DNA of 64,000 nt from Paenibacillus sp. 37 (GCF_008386395.1 NZ_CP043761.1:3596001-3660000), one strand, 5' to 3'; shown: positions 1-9,397, counted from the stretch's first letter. The notes: generated by a model from the letters alone, not told the origin. Numbers and translations: made by a program.

Positions 1-390
1 GCTACTGGAACAAACCCGGCAAGTTATGCTAATGATGGTAGCTATCAAACTGAATGGGTCGGCACAGGCAGTTCTTGGCCACATTGGTGGAAGGTCGATC
101 TCGGCTCTGTTCAACAGTTGAATAATGTGCAAATCTCCTGGTGGATGCAAAAAGGCTCCGAAGGTTATTACAAATATAAAATTGAGACCAGTACGGATAA
201 TGTAAACTGGACCGTGGCATTGGATCGAACCAACAATAGATCTTACGGTTTTACCTCAGACAATCTATCGAGCACTGCTGCCAGATATGTACGAATTAAT
301 ATGCAAAATGCGGCACTTCATAACAATCCAAACAATTGGTACACGCCAAGACTTTGGGAAGTGAAGGTATTTGGATCGGACACCAATTAA
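1..390 (+). CDS. C-terminal part of an F5/8 type C (discoidin) domain protein
   Basis: The reading frame is open from the first base, so only the last 129 residues are present. They contain WVGTGSSWPHWWKVDLGS, typical of the ligand-facing strands of F5/8 type C (CBM32-like) domains, followed by IETSTDNVNWT and, near the end, ARYVRINMQNA and PRLWEVKVFG, the usual closing strands. The domain ends almost at the stop codon, so it is the C-terminal module of a larger protein. By family knowledge such modules bind carbohydrate on extracellular glycoside hydrolases. A GH43 gene starts 30 bases downstream in the same direction, which fits a plant-polymer operon. The catalytic part lies outside the window and cannot be named. 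Confidence 0.85.
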   Translation, partial: ATGTNPASYANDGSYQTEWVGTGSSWPHWWKVDLGSVQQLNNVQISWWMQKGSEGYYKYKIETSTDNVNWTVALDRTNNRSYGFTSDNLSSTAARYVRINMQNAALHNNPNNWYTPRLWEVKVFGSDTN

Positions 391-420
391 CGATGTTCTT
401 AAAAGAAGAGAGGTAACGGT

Positions 421-1362
421 GTGAATAATCAACTAACTAATGGTGGCATCTGGAATGATTCAAGTGGTAATCTGATCCATGCCCATGGTGGACATATGTT
501 ATTCCATGACGACTATTATTACTGGTATGGCGAAGATCGGAGAGACGATATATATGTGAGTTGTTACCGTTCCAAAGATCTATTCAACTGGGAGTTTCGG
601 AACCATATCTTGACCACCTCTACGCCAGCTGCACCCATTCGAGTTCGGACAAATCTGGCATTAGTGAACGATAAAGGTGGAAAGGTGAATCTCGAACGGC
701 CTAAAGTGCTGTTCAACGCGGTGACCAAGAAGTTCGTACTCTGGGTTCACTATGAGAATGGTGAGAATTATAACGATGCTGCATGCGCCATCGCTACCTC
801 GGATTATCCAGACAGCCATTTTGTTTATCATGGTAGCTTCAATCCGTACGGGTATATGTCGCGTGACTGCACACTCTTTCAGGATGATGACGGGACGGCA
901 TATTTTATTTCGGCTGCCAGAGACAATGCGGACCTGCACATCTATCGTCTGCAGGAAGATTACCTTAATGTGGAAAGTCTTGTCGGAAAGCCGTGGCAGG
1001 GGGAATATAGGGAGGCGCCAACTGTCTTCAAACGGAAAGGGAAGTATTATATGGTGACCTCATTTTGCACGGGTTGGGCTCCCAATCAAGGGAAATACGC
1101 GATGGCTAATACGATGGATGGTCCATGGGGAATACTCAGTGATTTTGGCGATGAAACGACGTTTCGAACGCAACCAGCATTTGTGCTGAAGCGATCAGAA
1201 GAGGACTACCTATACTTTTCAGATCGCTGGAACGGATCCGATTATTTTCAGTCCAGCTATGTGGTCCTGCCCATTGAATTCAATGGGGACATTCCGATTC
1301 TAGATGAGTATTCCACGTTATCTTTGCGAGAGGATGCACATCTGATTCATTTTGAACGATAA
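421..1362 (+). CDS. Glycoside hydrolase family 43-like protein
   Basis: A 313-residue protein starting at GTG 421, with GAGAGG about 9 bases upstream. The sequence follows a five-bladed GH43 propeller: N-terminal GNLIHAHGGHM and YYYWYGEDRR, central RDCTLFQDDDGTAYFISAA, and GEYREAPTVFKRKGKYYM, where the Glu of REAP is at the position of the general acid. The HAHGG and YGE start resembles the exo-beta-1,3-galactanase-like branch of GH43 more than xylosidases, but this is a family impression only. There is no signal peptide, so it probably works in the cytoplasm on imported oligosaccharides. It follows the discoidin-domain gene by 30 bases and ends in a rho-independent terminator, so it is probably the last gene of an operon. 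Confidence 0.82.
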   Translation: MNNQLTNGGIWNDSSGNLIHAHGGHMLFHDDYYYWYGEDRRDDIYVSCYRSKDLFNWEFRNHILTTSTPAAPIRVRTNLALVNDKGGKVNLERPKVLFNAVTKKFVLWVHYENGENYNDAACAIATSDYPDSHFVYHGSFNPYGYMSRDCTLFQDDDGTAYFISAARDNADLHIYRLQEDYLNVESLVGKPWQGEYREAPTVFKRKGKYYMVTSFCTGWAPNQGKYAMANTMDGPWGILSDFGDETTFRTQPAFVLKRSEEDYLYFSDRWNGSDYFQSSYVVLPIEFNGDIPILDEYSTLSLREDAHLIHFER

Positions 1363-1387
1363 TTTGAAAGATAAACCGACTGATGAG

Positions 1388-1432
1388 AAAAGACTTTGAT
1401 CCTACAGAGAATGCAGGTTCAAAGTCTTTTTG
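1388..1432 (+). terminator. Terminator after GH43 gene
   Basis: The arms AAAGACTTTGA and TTCAAAGTCTTTT pair around a loop of about 17 bases, 25 bases after the GH43 stop. The A/T-rich flanks make it usable from both sides, and the convergent DinB-fold gene ends just beyond it. Confidence 0.75.
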
Positions 1433-1440
1433 GATGAATT

Positions 1441-1968
1441 TTATAATTTCAAATCTAACGAATAGCGATCGCGAAGTACTGATAAATGGTGGAGCTCATG
1501 CCCAGCAATAACAAATGCAATCGATCGAGCTGAAGCAGGATTATCACTGACGATCCCTCTACAGAGCCATGCTTCCGGGGTGAGGCGACGGAGCATAAGA
1601 ATGGTTGAGCGACGTGTGACAGCATATTCTTCATTCAAATCAGCTACGGTATACGCATTGAAGGGATGGCTCTGCATAAGCACGTCCTGATCGTAGCCGG
1701 GATGATTCGCTTGGTCACCTCTGGCGATGCGAAGCAATCGGCTGCTCATGATGCGTTCGTTATCCAAAAGGTGACCGATGACCTCCTTCACGCTCCATTT
1801 GCCTTCGGCGTAACGATAATTTGCTTGCTCCTCTGTCAATGAAGAGAGCAAAGCTGGTACGATATTGGATTGCAGCTTTAAGCGTTCGATGATGTTCCCT
1901 TCAGGAACAAGCTGGATGTACCCTGCATAATAAGCTGCATATTCCTCTGTAGTTGGTCTTTCAACCAT
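1441..1968 (-). CDS. DinB-fold (YfiT-like) putative metal-dependent protein
   Basis: A 175-residue protein. I chose ATG 1968 because GGAGG sits 7 bases upstream; an in-frame ATG 26 codons earlier has no such site. Motifs are GKWSVKEVIGHLLDNERIMSSRLLRIARGD in the middle and FVIAGHELHHLSVLRDRY at the end. They place three histidines (in GHLLD, GHELHH) where the DinB four-helix bundle binds a divalent metal. Family members include thiol transferases and many uncharacterised proteins, so the substrate is unknown. It lies 144 bases downstream of the helicase gene on the same strand and has its own ribosome site. DinB here refers to the fold and is not DNA polymerase IV. Confidence 0.85.
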   Translation of the reverse strand: MVERPTTEEYAAYYAGYIQLVPEGNIIERLKLQSNIVPALLSSLTEEQANYRYAEGKWSVKEVIGHLLDNERIMSSRLLRIARGDQANHPGYDQDVLMQSHPFNAYTVADLNEEYAVTRRSTILMLRRLTPEAWLCRGIVSDNPASARSIAFVIAGHELHHLSVLRDRYSLDLKL

Positions 1969-2035
1969 GGTAATGCCTCCTTTGGGATTCGTAGATCTGG
2001 AATATATTGTAGCATATATCCTACAGCATGAAATT

Positions 2036-2066
2036 AGCCCCTCCACATTATGAGCGGAAGGGCCGT
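2036..2066 (-). terminator. Weak hairpin after helicase gene
   Basis: Read on the minus strand, GGCCCTTCC pairs imperfectly with GGAGGGGC around a short loop between the helicase stop and the DinB-fold start. There is no good T-tract after it, so termination here would be partial at best. Confidence 0.3.
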
Positions 2067-2112
2067 TTCATGTAATTTAGGCAGATTTTCAAGGTTACGT
2101 GTTATTCTACTT

Positions 2113-4134
2113 CTAATCCGTACGTCGTATCCTCTTATTTTGAACAAACTTCTCCAAAACCGCAAAATCCTCCGTCACTTTTTGGAACGGCAATGTTTCC
2201 AGCACCTGTTCCCGATAACTCTTTTTTGCTGCTGTGCTGAGACGGGAGTCAAGTATGCTGAGTATGCCAAGGTCCGTTTCACTACGAATCAAGCGTCCCG
2301 TTCCTTGCCGTAACCGAAGGAGCATGTCCGGTACAAACACCTCCATGAACGGATTCTCCGTTACAGATGCCTTATATTCATAAACAGGATCCGATGGAAC
2401 AGGGAAGGGCAGACGGAAAATAATGACCTGTGACAGGTCAGACCCCTCGATATTCACGCCTTCCCAGAATACACCGGTACCCAGGAGTACACCTTTGCTT
2501 TTCCTGAATTCGGCGATGACACTGTCCTGGGAAGATCCTTCTTTTTGAATATGGACTGCCCATGTGTATTCATTAGCCTTTGAGATCAACTTTTTGTGAA
2601 TGTACTTCATGTCCTCTTTTGCTGAAAAAAGGACGATTGTTCTTCCCTGAGTTAGATTACAGAGTTGAACCATTTCGTTGTACGCTGCTTCAAGATAGTT
2701 TTCGCGCTGATCGTGGTGGTAATAGGGTACTTTGTTAGAAATATACATCATGGCATGGTTGGTGTAGTCAAAAGGGGAGGGTTGGCGCTCTAAGAAATCT
2801 CCCTTATAACCAAGGGAGTGCGTCATATAAGAATATTGTTCCTCCAGCGTATCCCCGCCTTGGCACAGCGTTGCTGATGTTAGGATTACAGGTACCTTGC
2901 CATTAAATAAAGCGTATTTCAGAAATTGGCTTATATCTTTGGGACAGATACTGATCGTGGCTACTCCCAGGGGACTGCTTGCCCATAAAAGATAGTTGTT
3001 CTCAATCTCAGATAAGACATGAATGAGGGTAATAAGCCCGTTGGTGGCTTCAAAAGCGTCATCTATTTCCCGCTCGTGACGGGAAGTCAAAATGGAAAGG
3101 CGCAGACTGAGATCTTTTAAATCATTCGCGACTTTGTTCAACGGTACTCCTTTGATCTTCGACACTTTGATTCGGTCGTTATCCTGCTTGGCATGGTCGA
3201 GCAAATCCGCGTTTACCTGTTTGAAGATGCGCTCAGCGCAGTTTTTGATGAACTTGGATTGTGAGAAGAGACTTTTATCTCCGGACTGCTTCGTTAGAAG
3301 CTGCACCGTGGTATCCAGAATGCGGCAGATTCCGCGATAAGTGAACTCAAGTGTTCTGGCATCTCGAACTTTTGCTTCCAGATTATGCGCTTCATCAATG
3401 ACGATCAGAGCAGGCTGTTCCGAGATGATGCTTTTGGTTCCTTCTTTTTTCTTCATCAAATCCCGTATCAGCAAGTCCTGGTTAACGATAATAAAATCAA
3501 TCTCGTGAGCTTTTGCATTTAATTTCGCTCTCATATCGTAAAACAAACATGCATTTTTGTGATGACAACGTTCAAATTTGCAATCATTCACGGAAACGTG
3601 GGACCATTCGGCATCACTAATTCCAGCTTTAATATCGGCTCTTTCATCAATTTCATAATCTAATATGCGCTGTGCAAGGGTAGATACGGAGGCGTTTGCA
3701 TCATTAAGATTGATCCATTCCGCTGCTCTACTTCTGCAGGCATACTGACCCATGCCTTTCCCCACCACGGAGCGAACCGTTGAGAATCCCAACCGGCTAC
3801 CAATAATCCTTAAATCTTTATGTATCTGTTCCGAGAGCTGAATGGAGGATGTAGCTATAATGACTGGTTTCTGAGACATTTGATTCGTGAGAAGACTTGG
3901 GATCAGGTACGCAAAAGACTTACCGATTCCAACCCCAGCTTCAATCATGGCATTATGCCCATGGATATAAGCATCGGCGATATCAAGAGACATTTCTTGC
4001 TGTCCAATCCGCTCTCTAAGGCCAATTCGGGGGAACCGGTCATATATTCGGAAGATGGCGTTAACCAAAGAACGTTCGATTTCCTTGTCCGGTTCCTGTT
4101 TATTCATTTTGTAGAGTTCATTTAACCAATTCAT
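2113..4134 (-). CDS. DinG/XPD-like Fe-S ATP-dependent DNA helicase
   Basis: A 673-residue superfamily 2 helicase. The start at ATG 4134 has AGAGGGG about 9 bases upstream; a GTG 14 codons earlier has no ribosome site. Walker A is AGVGIGKS near residues 66-73 and the DEAH box is VIDEAHNLEAK near residue 245. Between them are four cysteines (one in YACRSRAAEW near 132, three in CKFERCHHKNAC near 182-194), spaced as the 4Fe-4S ligands of XPD/DinG enzymes. The C-terminal motor has GVFWEGVNIEG and LRLRQGTGRLIR, motifs V and VI. No N-terminal exonuclease domain is present, unlike Bacillus DinG, so it is closer to the short YoaA-like form. The likely role is 5'-3' unwinding during repair. It follows the MocR gene by 59 bases on the same strand. 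Confidence 0.9.
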   Translation of the reverse strand: MNWLNELYKMNKQEPDKEIERSLVNAIFRIYDRFPRIGLRERIGQQEMSLDIADAYIHGHNAMIEAGVGIGKSFAYLIPSLLTNQMSQKPVIIATSSIQLSEQIHKDLRIIGSRLGFSTVRSVVGKGMGQYACRSRAAEWINLNDANASVSTLAQRILDYEIDERADIKAGISDAEWSHVSVNDCKFERCHHKNACLFYDMRAKLNAKAHEIDFIIVNQDLLIRDLMKKKEGTKSIISEQPALIVIDEAHNLEAKVRDARTLEFTYRGICRILDTTVQLLTKQSGDKSLFSQSKFIKNCAERIFKQVNADLLDHAKQDNDRIKVSKIKGVPLNKVANDLKDLSLRLSILTSRHEREIDDAFEATNGLITLIHVLSEIENNYLLWASSPLGVATISICPKDISQFLKYALFNGKVPVILTSATLCQGGDTLEEQYSYMTHSLGYKGDFLERQPSPFDYTNHAMMYISNKVPYYHHDQRENYLEAAYNEMVQLCNLTQGRTIVLFSAKEDMKYIHKKLISKANEYTWAVHIQKEGSSQDSVIAEFRKSKGVLLGTGVFWEGVNIEGSDLSQVIIFRLPFPVPSDPVYEYKASVTENPFMEVFVPDMLLRLRQGTGRLIRSETDLGILSILDSRLSTAAKKSYREQVLETLPFQKVTEDFAVLEKFVQNKRIRRTD

Positions 4135-4193
4135 AACGATCGCCCCTCTTCCGAATGATGATCTTCTTGTACTCACTTTGGAGACGATTTACC

Positions 4194-5684
4194 TCACAAT
4201 GCAGTTGTAACGGCATTTTTTAATCTGGATACGCCTTCCTGTAATTGTTCATCTGACAAATGTGCAAAAGACAAATAGATACCATACTTCGTACCAACAG
4301 ACGTTGAACTGCTGACTTCTGAGTATACCACACCTTGTGACCTAGCCGATTCCCGAAAGGCCTCATAAGTGGACACATTACCTCGCCACCAGCCAAACAC
4401 GTGTAGACCCGCTTCGTTCTCCACCCAATCAAACCATGTAGAGAGTTGCTTGTTCAAAAGTTTGAGTAACAGATGGAATTTGCGACTGTATAATCGATTC
4501 ATTCTGCGCAGATGACGCTCATATTGACCACTTGTCATGAATGCAGCTAATGCCCGTTGTTCAATCAGGTTGACGGGTCTTGGCTCGTATAAAGCCTGTG
4601 CCTTTCTAAAGGTGTCAGCCAAGGTAGGGGGAAGAACCACATAACCAAGTCGTACTTCTAAAGGCAAGGTTTTTGTAAAGCTGCCCAGATAGATTACGCG
4701 TCCTGCTTTATCAAGTGTTTTCAGTGGTTCAACATGCATGCCGCGATATCGGAATTCACTATCATAATCATCCTCAACAATCATGGCATCATTTCGCTGT
4801 GCCCAGTCCAGCAAGGTTTGTCTGCGTTCCAGACTGAGCATTTCACCAGTAGGAAATTGTCGTGACGGCGTGACAAACAACATTCGTGCTTCCCAGTCTT
4901 GGGGCACAACGCCCTGACCATCGAGATTGGCTTCAATCAACTTTGCACCCGCAGCCAATATGGCTTTAGAAATCCCGACATAACAAGGACTTTCTGTCAC
5001 TACATAATCCCCAGGATCAGCAAGTAATTGAGTGAGTAGAGCTATAGCTTGCATGGAGCCTGCAGTTACTGCAATATGATCCGGATCGACTTGAATGCCC
5101 CGCATCCTCCGAAGATAGGCAGCAATGGCTTCTCTCAATTTTGGATCCCCGGTTGAACTAACCATAGCAGAGGTTGTTTTCAGGTGATGCTCACGCTGCC
5201 TTATCTCTGCATACAATCGATTATTCCATTCATCGTAAGGAAACTTGGAGAAGTCAGGTTGATATTTGCTAAAGTCGATCACTTCGTCGCTATTCATTCT
5301 GGAATCTTGTGTATGGGCATTGGCAGGTGCATTTCTTTGAGTCGTCTGATGTTCAAACTGCTGAATACGATTTCCCCAGGCGGATAAGTGATGCGTGCAA
5401 GCTTTCACGGTGGACGCATTATTGTTCAAATCCAACTGGTAAGCAACAAAGGTTCCTCTTCCATGCTCTGAATGAATGTAACCTTGAGCAGTCAACGTAT
5501 CATAGACCTGATTCACAGTTCCTCTGGAAATGTGATACGTCGTAGCTAACTCTCGAGTAGAGGGTAACTTCTCGCCATGTATAAGATTACCTTCATGAAT
5601 TGCATCACGGATGGCATGATAGAGAGCCTTCATCTTCGTATATTTTCGGTTCAAATATGAACTGTAAGCTACATGAAATTGCAT
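4194..5684 (-). CDS. pdxR: MocR/PdxR-family regulator (GntR HTH fused to aminotransferase fold)
   Basis: A 496-residue protein starting at ATG 5684, which follows GGAGGTCCT. The N-terminal winged helix spans about residues 15-80 (LPSTRELATTYHISRGTVNQVYDTL). The rest is a fold-type I aminotransferase domain with VTAGSMQAIALLTQLL, VEDDYDSEFRYRG and LGSFTKTLPLEVRLGYV, in which Lys near 336 would bind PLP. MocR proteins use PLP as a ligand and have no transaminase product. The gene is divergent from pdxS, the classic PdxR arrangement in which PLP-free protein activates PLP synthesis and PLP-bound protein represses its own gene. The family call is firm. The pdxR name rests on the pdxS neighbour. 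Confidence 0.85.
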   Translation of the reverse strand: MQFHVAYSSYLNRKYTKMKALYHAIRDAIHEGNLIHGEKLPSTRELATTYHISRGTVNQVYDTLTAQGYIHSEHGRGTFVAYQLDLNNNASTVKACTHHLSAWGNRIQQFEHQTTQRNAPANAHTQDSRMNSDEVIDFSKYQPDFSKFPYDEWNNRLYAEIRQREHHLKTTSAMVSSTGDPKLREAIAAYLRRMRGIQVDPDHIAVTAGSMQAIALLTQLLADPGDYVVTESPCYVGISKAILAAGAKLIEANLDGQGVVPQDWEARMLFVTPSRQFPTGEMLSLERRQTLLDWAQRNDAMIVEDDYDSEFRYRGMHVEPLKTLDKAGRVIYLGSFTKTLPLEVRLGYVVLPPTLADTFRKAQALYEPRPVNLIEQRALAAFMTSGQYERHLRRMNRLYSRKFHLLLKLLNKQLSTWFDWVENEAGLHVFGWWRGNVSTYEAFRESARSQGVVYSEVSSSTSVGTKYGIYLSFAHLSDEQLQEGVSRLKNAVTTAL

Positions 5685-5834
5685 AGGACCTCCAGAGTTA
5701 TCATTGAAGTGGTACAATAAAAACCGAAAATATTGGATCTTTTTATATGACCATTCTCATTCTATACTAAATCATAGATTAGAGCGATGCCTTTATTGAA
5801 AATCACCCAAAAGTTACTTAGGAGGACTACAATC
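5685..5834. promoter_or_regulatory. pdxR-pdxS divergent control region
   Basis: 150 bases hold both promoters. On the plus strand TATACT near 5763 is a fair -10 box, but no good -35 box stands 16-18 bases before it, as expected for a promoter needing an activator. AGGAGG at 5820-5825 serves pdxS. No exact repeat could be assigned as the MocR operator. Confidence 0.45.
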
Positions 5835-6716
5835 ATGCAAACAGGTACAGATCGTGTAAAAAGAGGAATGGCTGAGATGCAAAAAGGTGGCGTCATCATG
5901 GACGTTATGAATGCAGAGCAAGCTAAAATTGCTGAGGCGGCAGGGGCAACAGCTGTTATGGCTCTTGAACGGGTACCTTCCGATATTCGCGCAGCCGGCG
6001 GTGTAGCTCGTATGGCAGATCCAACCATCGTTGAAGAGGTTATGAAGGTTGTATCTATTCCAGTTATGGCCAAAGCACGTATCGGTCATTACATAGAAGC
6101 CAAAGTGCTTGAATCCCTGGGTGTGGACTATCTCGATGAAAGTGAAGTTCTTACACCTGCAGACGAAGTGTTCCATATTGATAAACATGAGTTTACTGTA
6201 CCATTTGTATGTGGAGCCAAAGATTTGGGAGAAGCTCTTCGCCGTATTGGTGAGGGTGCATCGATGATTCGTACAAAAGGTGAGCCTGGAACGGGTAACA
6301 TTGTTGAGGCAGTTCGTCATATGCGTCTAATTAACAGCCAGCTCCGCAAAGTGCAAAACATGTCCAAGGACGAGCTGTACGCTGAAGCCAAAAATCTGGG
6401 TGTAGCTTATGAGTTGCTGCGCGAAGTTCATGAAAATGGAAAACTTCCTGTCGTTAACTTTGCAGCAGGCGGTGTAGCTACTCCGGCGGACGCAGCATTA
6501 ATGATGCACCTGGGAGCAGATGGTGTGTTTGTAGGATCAGGTATTTTCAAATCCGATAGCCCTGAGAAATTCGCTCGTGCAATCGTTGAAGCTACTACAC
6601 ATTACACAGATTACAAACTGATTGCCGAAGTATCCAAAAACTTGGGTGCCCCGATGAAAGGGATCGAAATTTCTAAATTGGCTCCAGAAGAGCGCATGTC
6701 CAACCGCGGTTGGTAA
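5835..6716 (+). CDS. pdxS: Pyridoxal 5'-phosphate synthase, PdxS (lyase) subunit
   Basis: A 293-residue protein, the normal length, starting [19 protein letters not shown] at ATG 5835 with AGGAGG 9 bases upstream. Hallmarks are [21 protein letters not shown], the catalytic Lys of [14 protein letters not shown] near residue 82, [13 protein letters not shown], the ammonia-linked Lys region [13 protein letters not shown], and the phosphate loop [14 protein letters not shown]. PdxS condenses ribose 5-phosphate, glyceraldehyde 3-phosphate and ammonia to PLP. It normally forms a 12+12 complex with the glutaminase PdxT. Unusually no pdxT follows: a terminator comes 50 bases after the stop. It is divergent from a MocR regulator. 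The protein itself looks intact. Confidence 0.97.
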   Translation: MQTGTDRVKRGMAEMQKGGVIMDVMNAEQAKIAEAAGATAVMALERVPSDIRAAGGVARMADPTIVEEVMKVVSIPVMAKARIGHYIEAKVLESLGVDYLDESEVLTPADEVFHIDKHEFTVPFVCGAKDLGEALRRIGEGASMIRTKGEPGTGNIVEAVRHMRLINSQLRKVQNMSKDELYAEAKNLGVAYELLREVHENGKLPVVNFAAGGVATPADAALMMHLGADGVFVGSGIFKSDSPEKFARAIVEATTHYTDYKLIAEVSKNLGAPMKGIEISKLAPEERMSNRGW

Positions 6717-6765
6717 GATAACAGGGCATCTAGTTGAATAGGTAGTTTGAACATTTATATAGAAG

Positions 6766-6801
6766 AGCCGATCAATTGAACCTTAATTGATCGGCTTTTT
6801 T
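6766..6801 (+). terminator. Terminator after pdxS
   Basis: The perfect 12-base arms AGCCGATCAATT and AATTGATCGGCT are followed by a T-tract, so pdxS is monocistronic. Confidence 0.92.
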
Positions 6802-6820
6802 GTTATTACTGTTTAGCTTG

Positions 6821-6850
6821 TTGATATCTTCAAAATGCTGTGCCTATAAT
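6821..6850 (+). promoter_or_regulatory. Sigma-A promoter of the AraC-GH39 gene
   Basis: TTGATA (6821-6826), an 18-base spacer and a perfect TATAAT (6845-6850). The expected start point near 6857 leaves only about 11 untranslated bases before GTG 6868. Confidence 0.7.
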
Positions 6851-6867
6851 AATCGGTATGAAGGAAG

Positions 6868-9381
6868 GTGCAGACAATTCGCTATCTATATGAGTTTATT
6901 CAACATCAGGACGATCTGCCTATGAAACTCTTCGTGAACTCGGTAAAACATATTGATTTCCATTGGCACAAGGAAGTGGAAGTTGTATATGTTCTCCACG
7001 GTTCAATCATCATGTATCTGGACCAGCAGCAATATACACTGCATGAAGATGATGTGATCGTGGTTAACAGTATGTCCGTCCACAAGATCGAACGAACCAA
7101 TCAGGACAATGTATTATTAACATTGCAGTTTGGTCCCGAGTTGATGAACAATAATGTGTTTATCTCCTGTAACTCTGCTATGAACGTGGAACAAAACGCT
7201 CCTCGCCTGCAAAGTATTAAACAATATCTTGCGCAAATGGTATGGGAGATCAACAAAAAAACGCCGGGTTATCAAAATTTTACAATGGGCAGATTACAGA
7301 TGTTATGCGGATGCCTGCAGAGGTATTTTTCCAGTGGAACGAATTCCGCATTGGAAGACGGTAGCAGGGATTATGACTATAAAAGACTGAACAGGGTCCT
7401 CACATATATTGATTTACACTACAATGAGAAGATTACACTGCAGGATATGGCGCATTCCGAACATTTAAGTTTGCATTATTTCTCCCACTTCTTCACCGAC
7501 AAAATCGGGATACCTTTCCAAAAGTATTTGACGCTCATTCGCTTGGAAAAGGCTCAGGCTCAGCTGGCAGCAAACGACAAAAATATTTCGGAGATTGCGC
7601 TGGATTGCGGATTTGCCAATGTGAAGCTGTTTAACAAATACTTCAAGGAAAAGTACGGCTGTACGCCAGGTTCCTATCGGGAAGCTTCTCGTACAACGGA
7701 ACTCCATCAGTTGAATGTGAACCGCAAACCCAAAACATATGAGGAGTCTTCAAGCGGAGATTATTACGAGATGGAAACGCTGAATGCGATTGGCTCGCTG
7801 TATCGATATCTGGATGCTAAGGTAGACGCCGATCAGGACATGCTTCCTGTACCGTCTGTACATCTGTCAGACCAAACTTATATTGAAATTCGTGCGGATC
7901 AGACGTCGTCTGTCTATGAAAAGCACTGGAATATGACCATGACGGCAGGGAGAGCCATTGAAGGTTTGCGTGAAGATTGGCGGAAGCAGCTCTCCGCGCT
8001 GAAGGGAAAAGTACCTTTTAAATATATTCGATTTCACGGCATCTTTAATGACGAGATGATGGTGTACAGCGAGAACGAGCAGGGCACGCCCCTCTATAAT
8101 TGGTCTTATGTGGACAAGTTGTATGATTTTCTGCTGGATCAGGGCGTTCGGCCATTTGTGGAATTAAGCTTTATGCCGAGCCAGCTGGCGAGATCCAAAG
8201 AAACGCTGTTTTGGTGGAGCGGGAATATTAGTCCGCCATCCGACCCTGCCAAGTGGCAAGCGCTTGTTGGCGAATTCGTTCGCCATTGTTTAAATCGTTA
8301 TGGGGCGGAAGAAGTGAGACGGTGGTATTTCGAAGTATGGAACGAGCCTGACCTGGCTGGTGTTTGTTGGGCAGGAAGCAAGGAAGAATACTTTGCGTTT
8401 TACGAATCGACCGTTCATGCCATCAAATCGATTTTGCCGGAACTGAAGGTGGGGGGTCCAGCTATGGGTTACGGATCTCTCTGGAATGATACCTGGGCTG
8501 AGGAATTTTTGTCTTATTGCCGCAAGCGGGAAGTGGCTATCGACTTTTTCTCGTTTCACATCTATTCGGAGTATCCCAAGCTAAAAGTTGAAGACGATCG
8601 TTTAACCCAGATCATGCCGCCTGCTTTTTATAAAGAGAGTATTGAACTTATGCGGCAAAAAATGAATGCGTCATCGTACGGTCATGTTGAACTTCATGTC
8701 ACTGAGTGGAACTTTTCGCTGTATGACCGGAATTTGCTGCACGATACCATGTTCATGGCTCCGTTTGTCATTTACCACACCATGAACACACTTGGTGACG
8801 TGAAAGCGATGGCTTTCTGGTCCTTTACCGATGTATTCGAAGAAAGTATCGTTCCCGCTTCTCCTTTCTACGGAGGTTTTGGCCTGATTAACCGCGATGG
8901 GCTGAAGAAACCCAGCTATTATGCATTTGAGCTTATGCAAAAGCTTGGGGATGAGCTGATGGTCAAGGGAGACGGTTATGTTGGAACCCGAAAAAGGGAT
9001 GGAAGCATGCAATTTTTGTTCTATCACTATGTTCACGTAGACCGGCTGTTTGCAAGTGGAGATTGGTCGGAATTATCCAGCTCAACCCGCTATGACGTCT
9101 TTGAGGAAAAAGGCAGCAAAGCTTATGAACTTACCTTGAGCAATCTCGAGGGACCTTATAAATGCACCAGTTATCAACTGGATCGGGAGCATGGATCGGT
9201 ATTTGATGAGTGGACCCGCATGGGATCGCCCTATTCATTGACGGAAGAAGAAATCGCCTATCTAAACGGCAGGAGTGGACCCGTGATGGGGACAGAGATG
9301 GTAAGAGATGAAAGTTGGCGCAGAGAGATTTTTCTTCCACCGCATGGGGTAATGCTGCTCATTTTGGATAGACAATATTAA
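6868..9381 (+). CDS. AraC-family regulator fused to a GH39-like glycosidase domain
   Basis: An 837-residue fusion. Residues 1-130 are an AraC-type cupin sensor (FHWHKEVEVVYVLHGS). Residues 170-275 are two AraC helix-turn-helix motifs (LQDMAHSEHLSLHYFSHFF; ISEIALDCGFANVKLFNKYF; YGCTPGSYR). From about 330 a TIM barrel of GH39 type follows: FKYIRFHGIFNDEMMVY, WYFEVWNEPDLAG with the acid/base Glu near 492, and HVTEWNFS with the nucleophile Glu near 612. Both catalytic residues are present, so the barrel may bind or cleave xylosides. There is no signal peptide, so it acts on DNA in the cytoplasm, and the barrel probably acts as sugar sensor, enzyme or both. GTG 6868 keeps the complete cupin start; ATG 6922 is the alternative. 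A PTS permease and a GH3 gene downstream are plausible targets. Confidence 0.88.
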   Translation: MQTIRYLYEFIQHQDDLPMKLFVNSVKHIDFHWHKEVEVVYVLHGSIIMYLDQQQYTLHEDDVIVVNSMSVHKIERTNQDNVLLTLQFGPELMNNNVFISCNSAMNVEQNAPRLQSIKQYLAQMVWEINKKTPGYQNFTMGRLQMLCGCLQRYFSSGTNSALEDGSRDYDYKRLNRVLTYIDLHYNEKITLQDMAHSEHLSLHYFSHFFTDKIGIPFQKYLTLIRLEKAQAQLAANDKNISEIALDCGFANVKLFNKYFKEKYGCTPGSYREASRTTELHQLNVNRKPKTYEESSSGDYYEMETLNAIGSLYRYLDAKVDADQDMLPVPSVHLSDQTYIEIRADQTSSVYEKHWNMTMTAGRAIEGLREDWRKQLSALKGKVPFKYIRFHGIFNDEMMVYSENEQGTPLYNWSYVDKLYDFLLDQGVRPFVELSFMPSQLARSKETLFWWSGNISPPSDPAKWQALVGEFVRHCLNRYGAEEVRRWYFEVWNEPDLAGVCWAGSKEEYFAFYESTVHAIKSILPELKVGGPAMGYGSLWNDTWAEEFLSYCRKREVAIDFFSFHIYSEYPKLKVEDDRLTQIMPPAFYKESIELMRQKMNASSYGHVELHVTEWNFSLYDRNLLHDTMFMAPFVIYHTMNTLGDVKAMAFWSFTDVFEESIVPASPFYGGFGLINRDGLKKPSYYAFELMQKLGDELMVKGDGYVGTRKRDGSMQFLFYHYVHVDRLFASGDWSELSSSTRYDVFEEKGSKAYELTLSNLEGPYKCTSYQLDREHGSVFDEWTRMGSPYSLTEEEIAYLNGRSGPVMGTEMVRDESWRREIFLPPHGVMLLILDRQY

Positions 9382-9397
9382 AAAAAGTGCTCTTAAG

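Noticed and set aside
1441..1968. DNA polymerase IV because of the DinB name
   Set aside because: The protein is 175 residues with the DinB/YfiT metal-binding helical bundle, unrelated to the polymerase of the same name.
8290..8559. Long minus-strand open frames inside the AraC-GH39, GH3 and permease genes
   Set aside because: They are antisense to clear conserved genes, lack ribosome sites and match no family.
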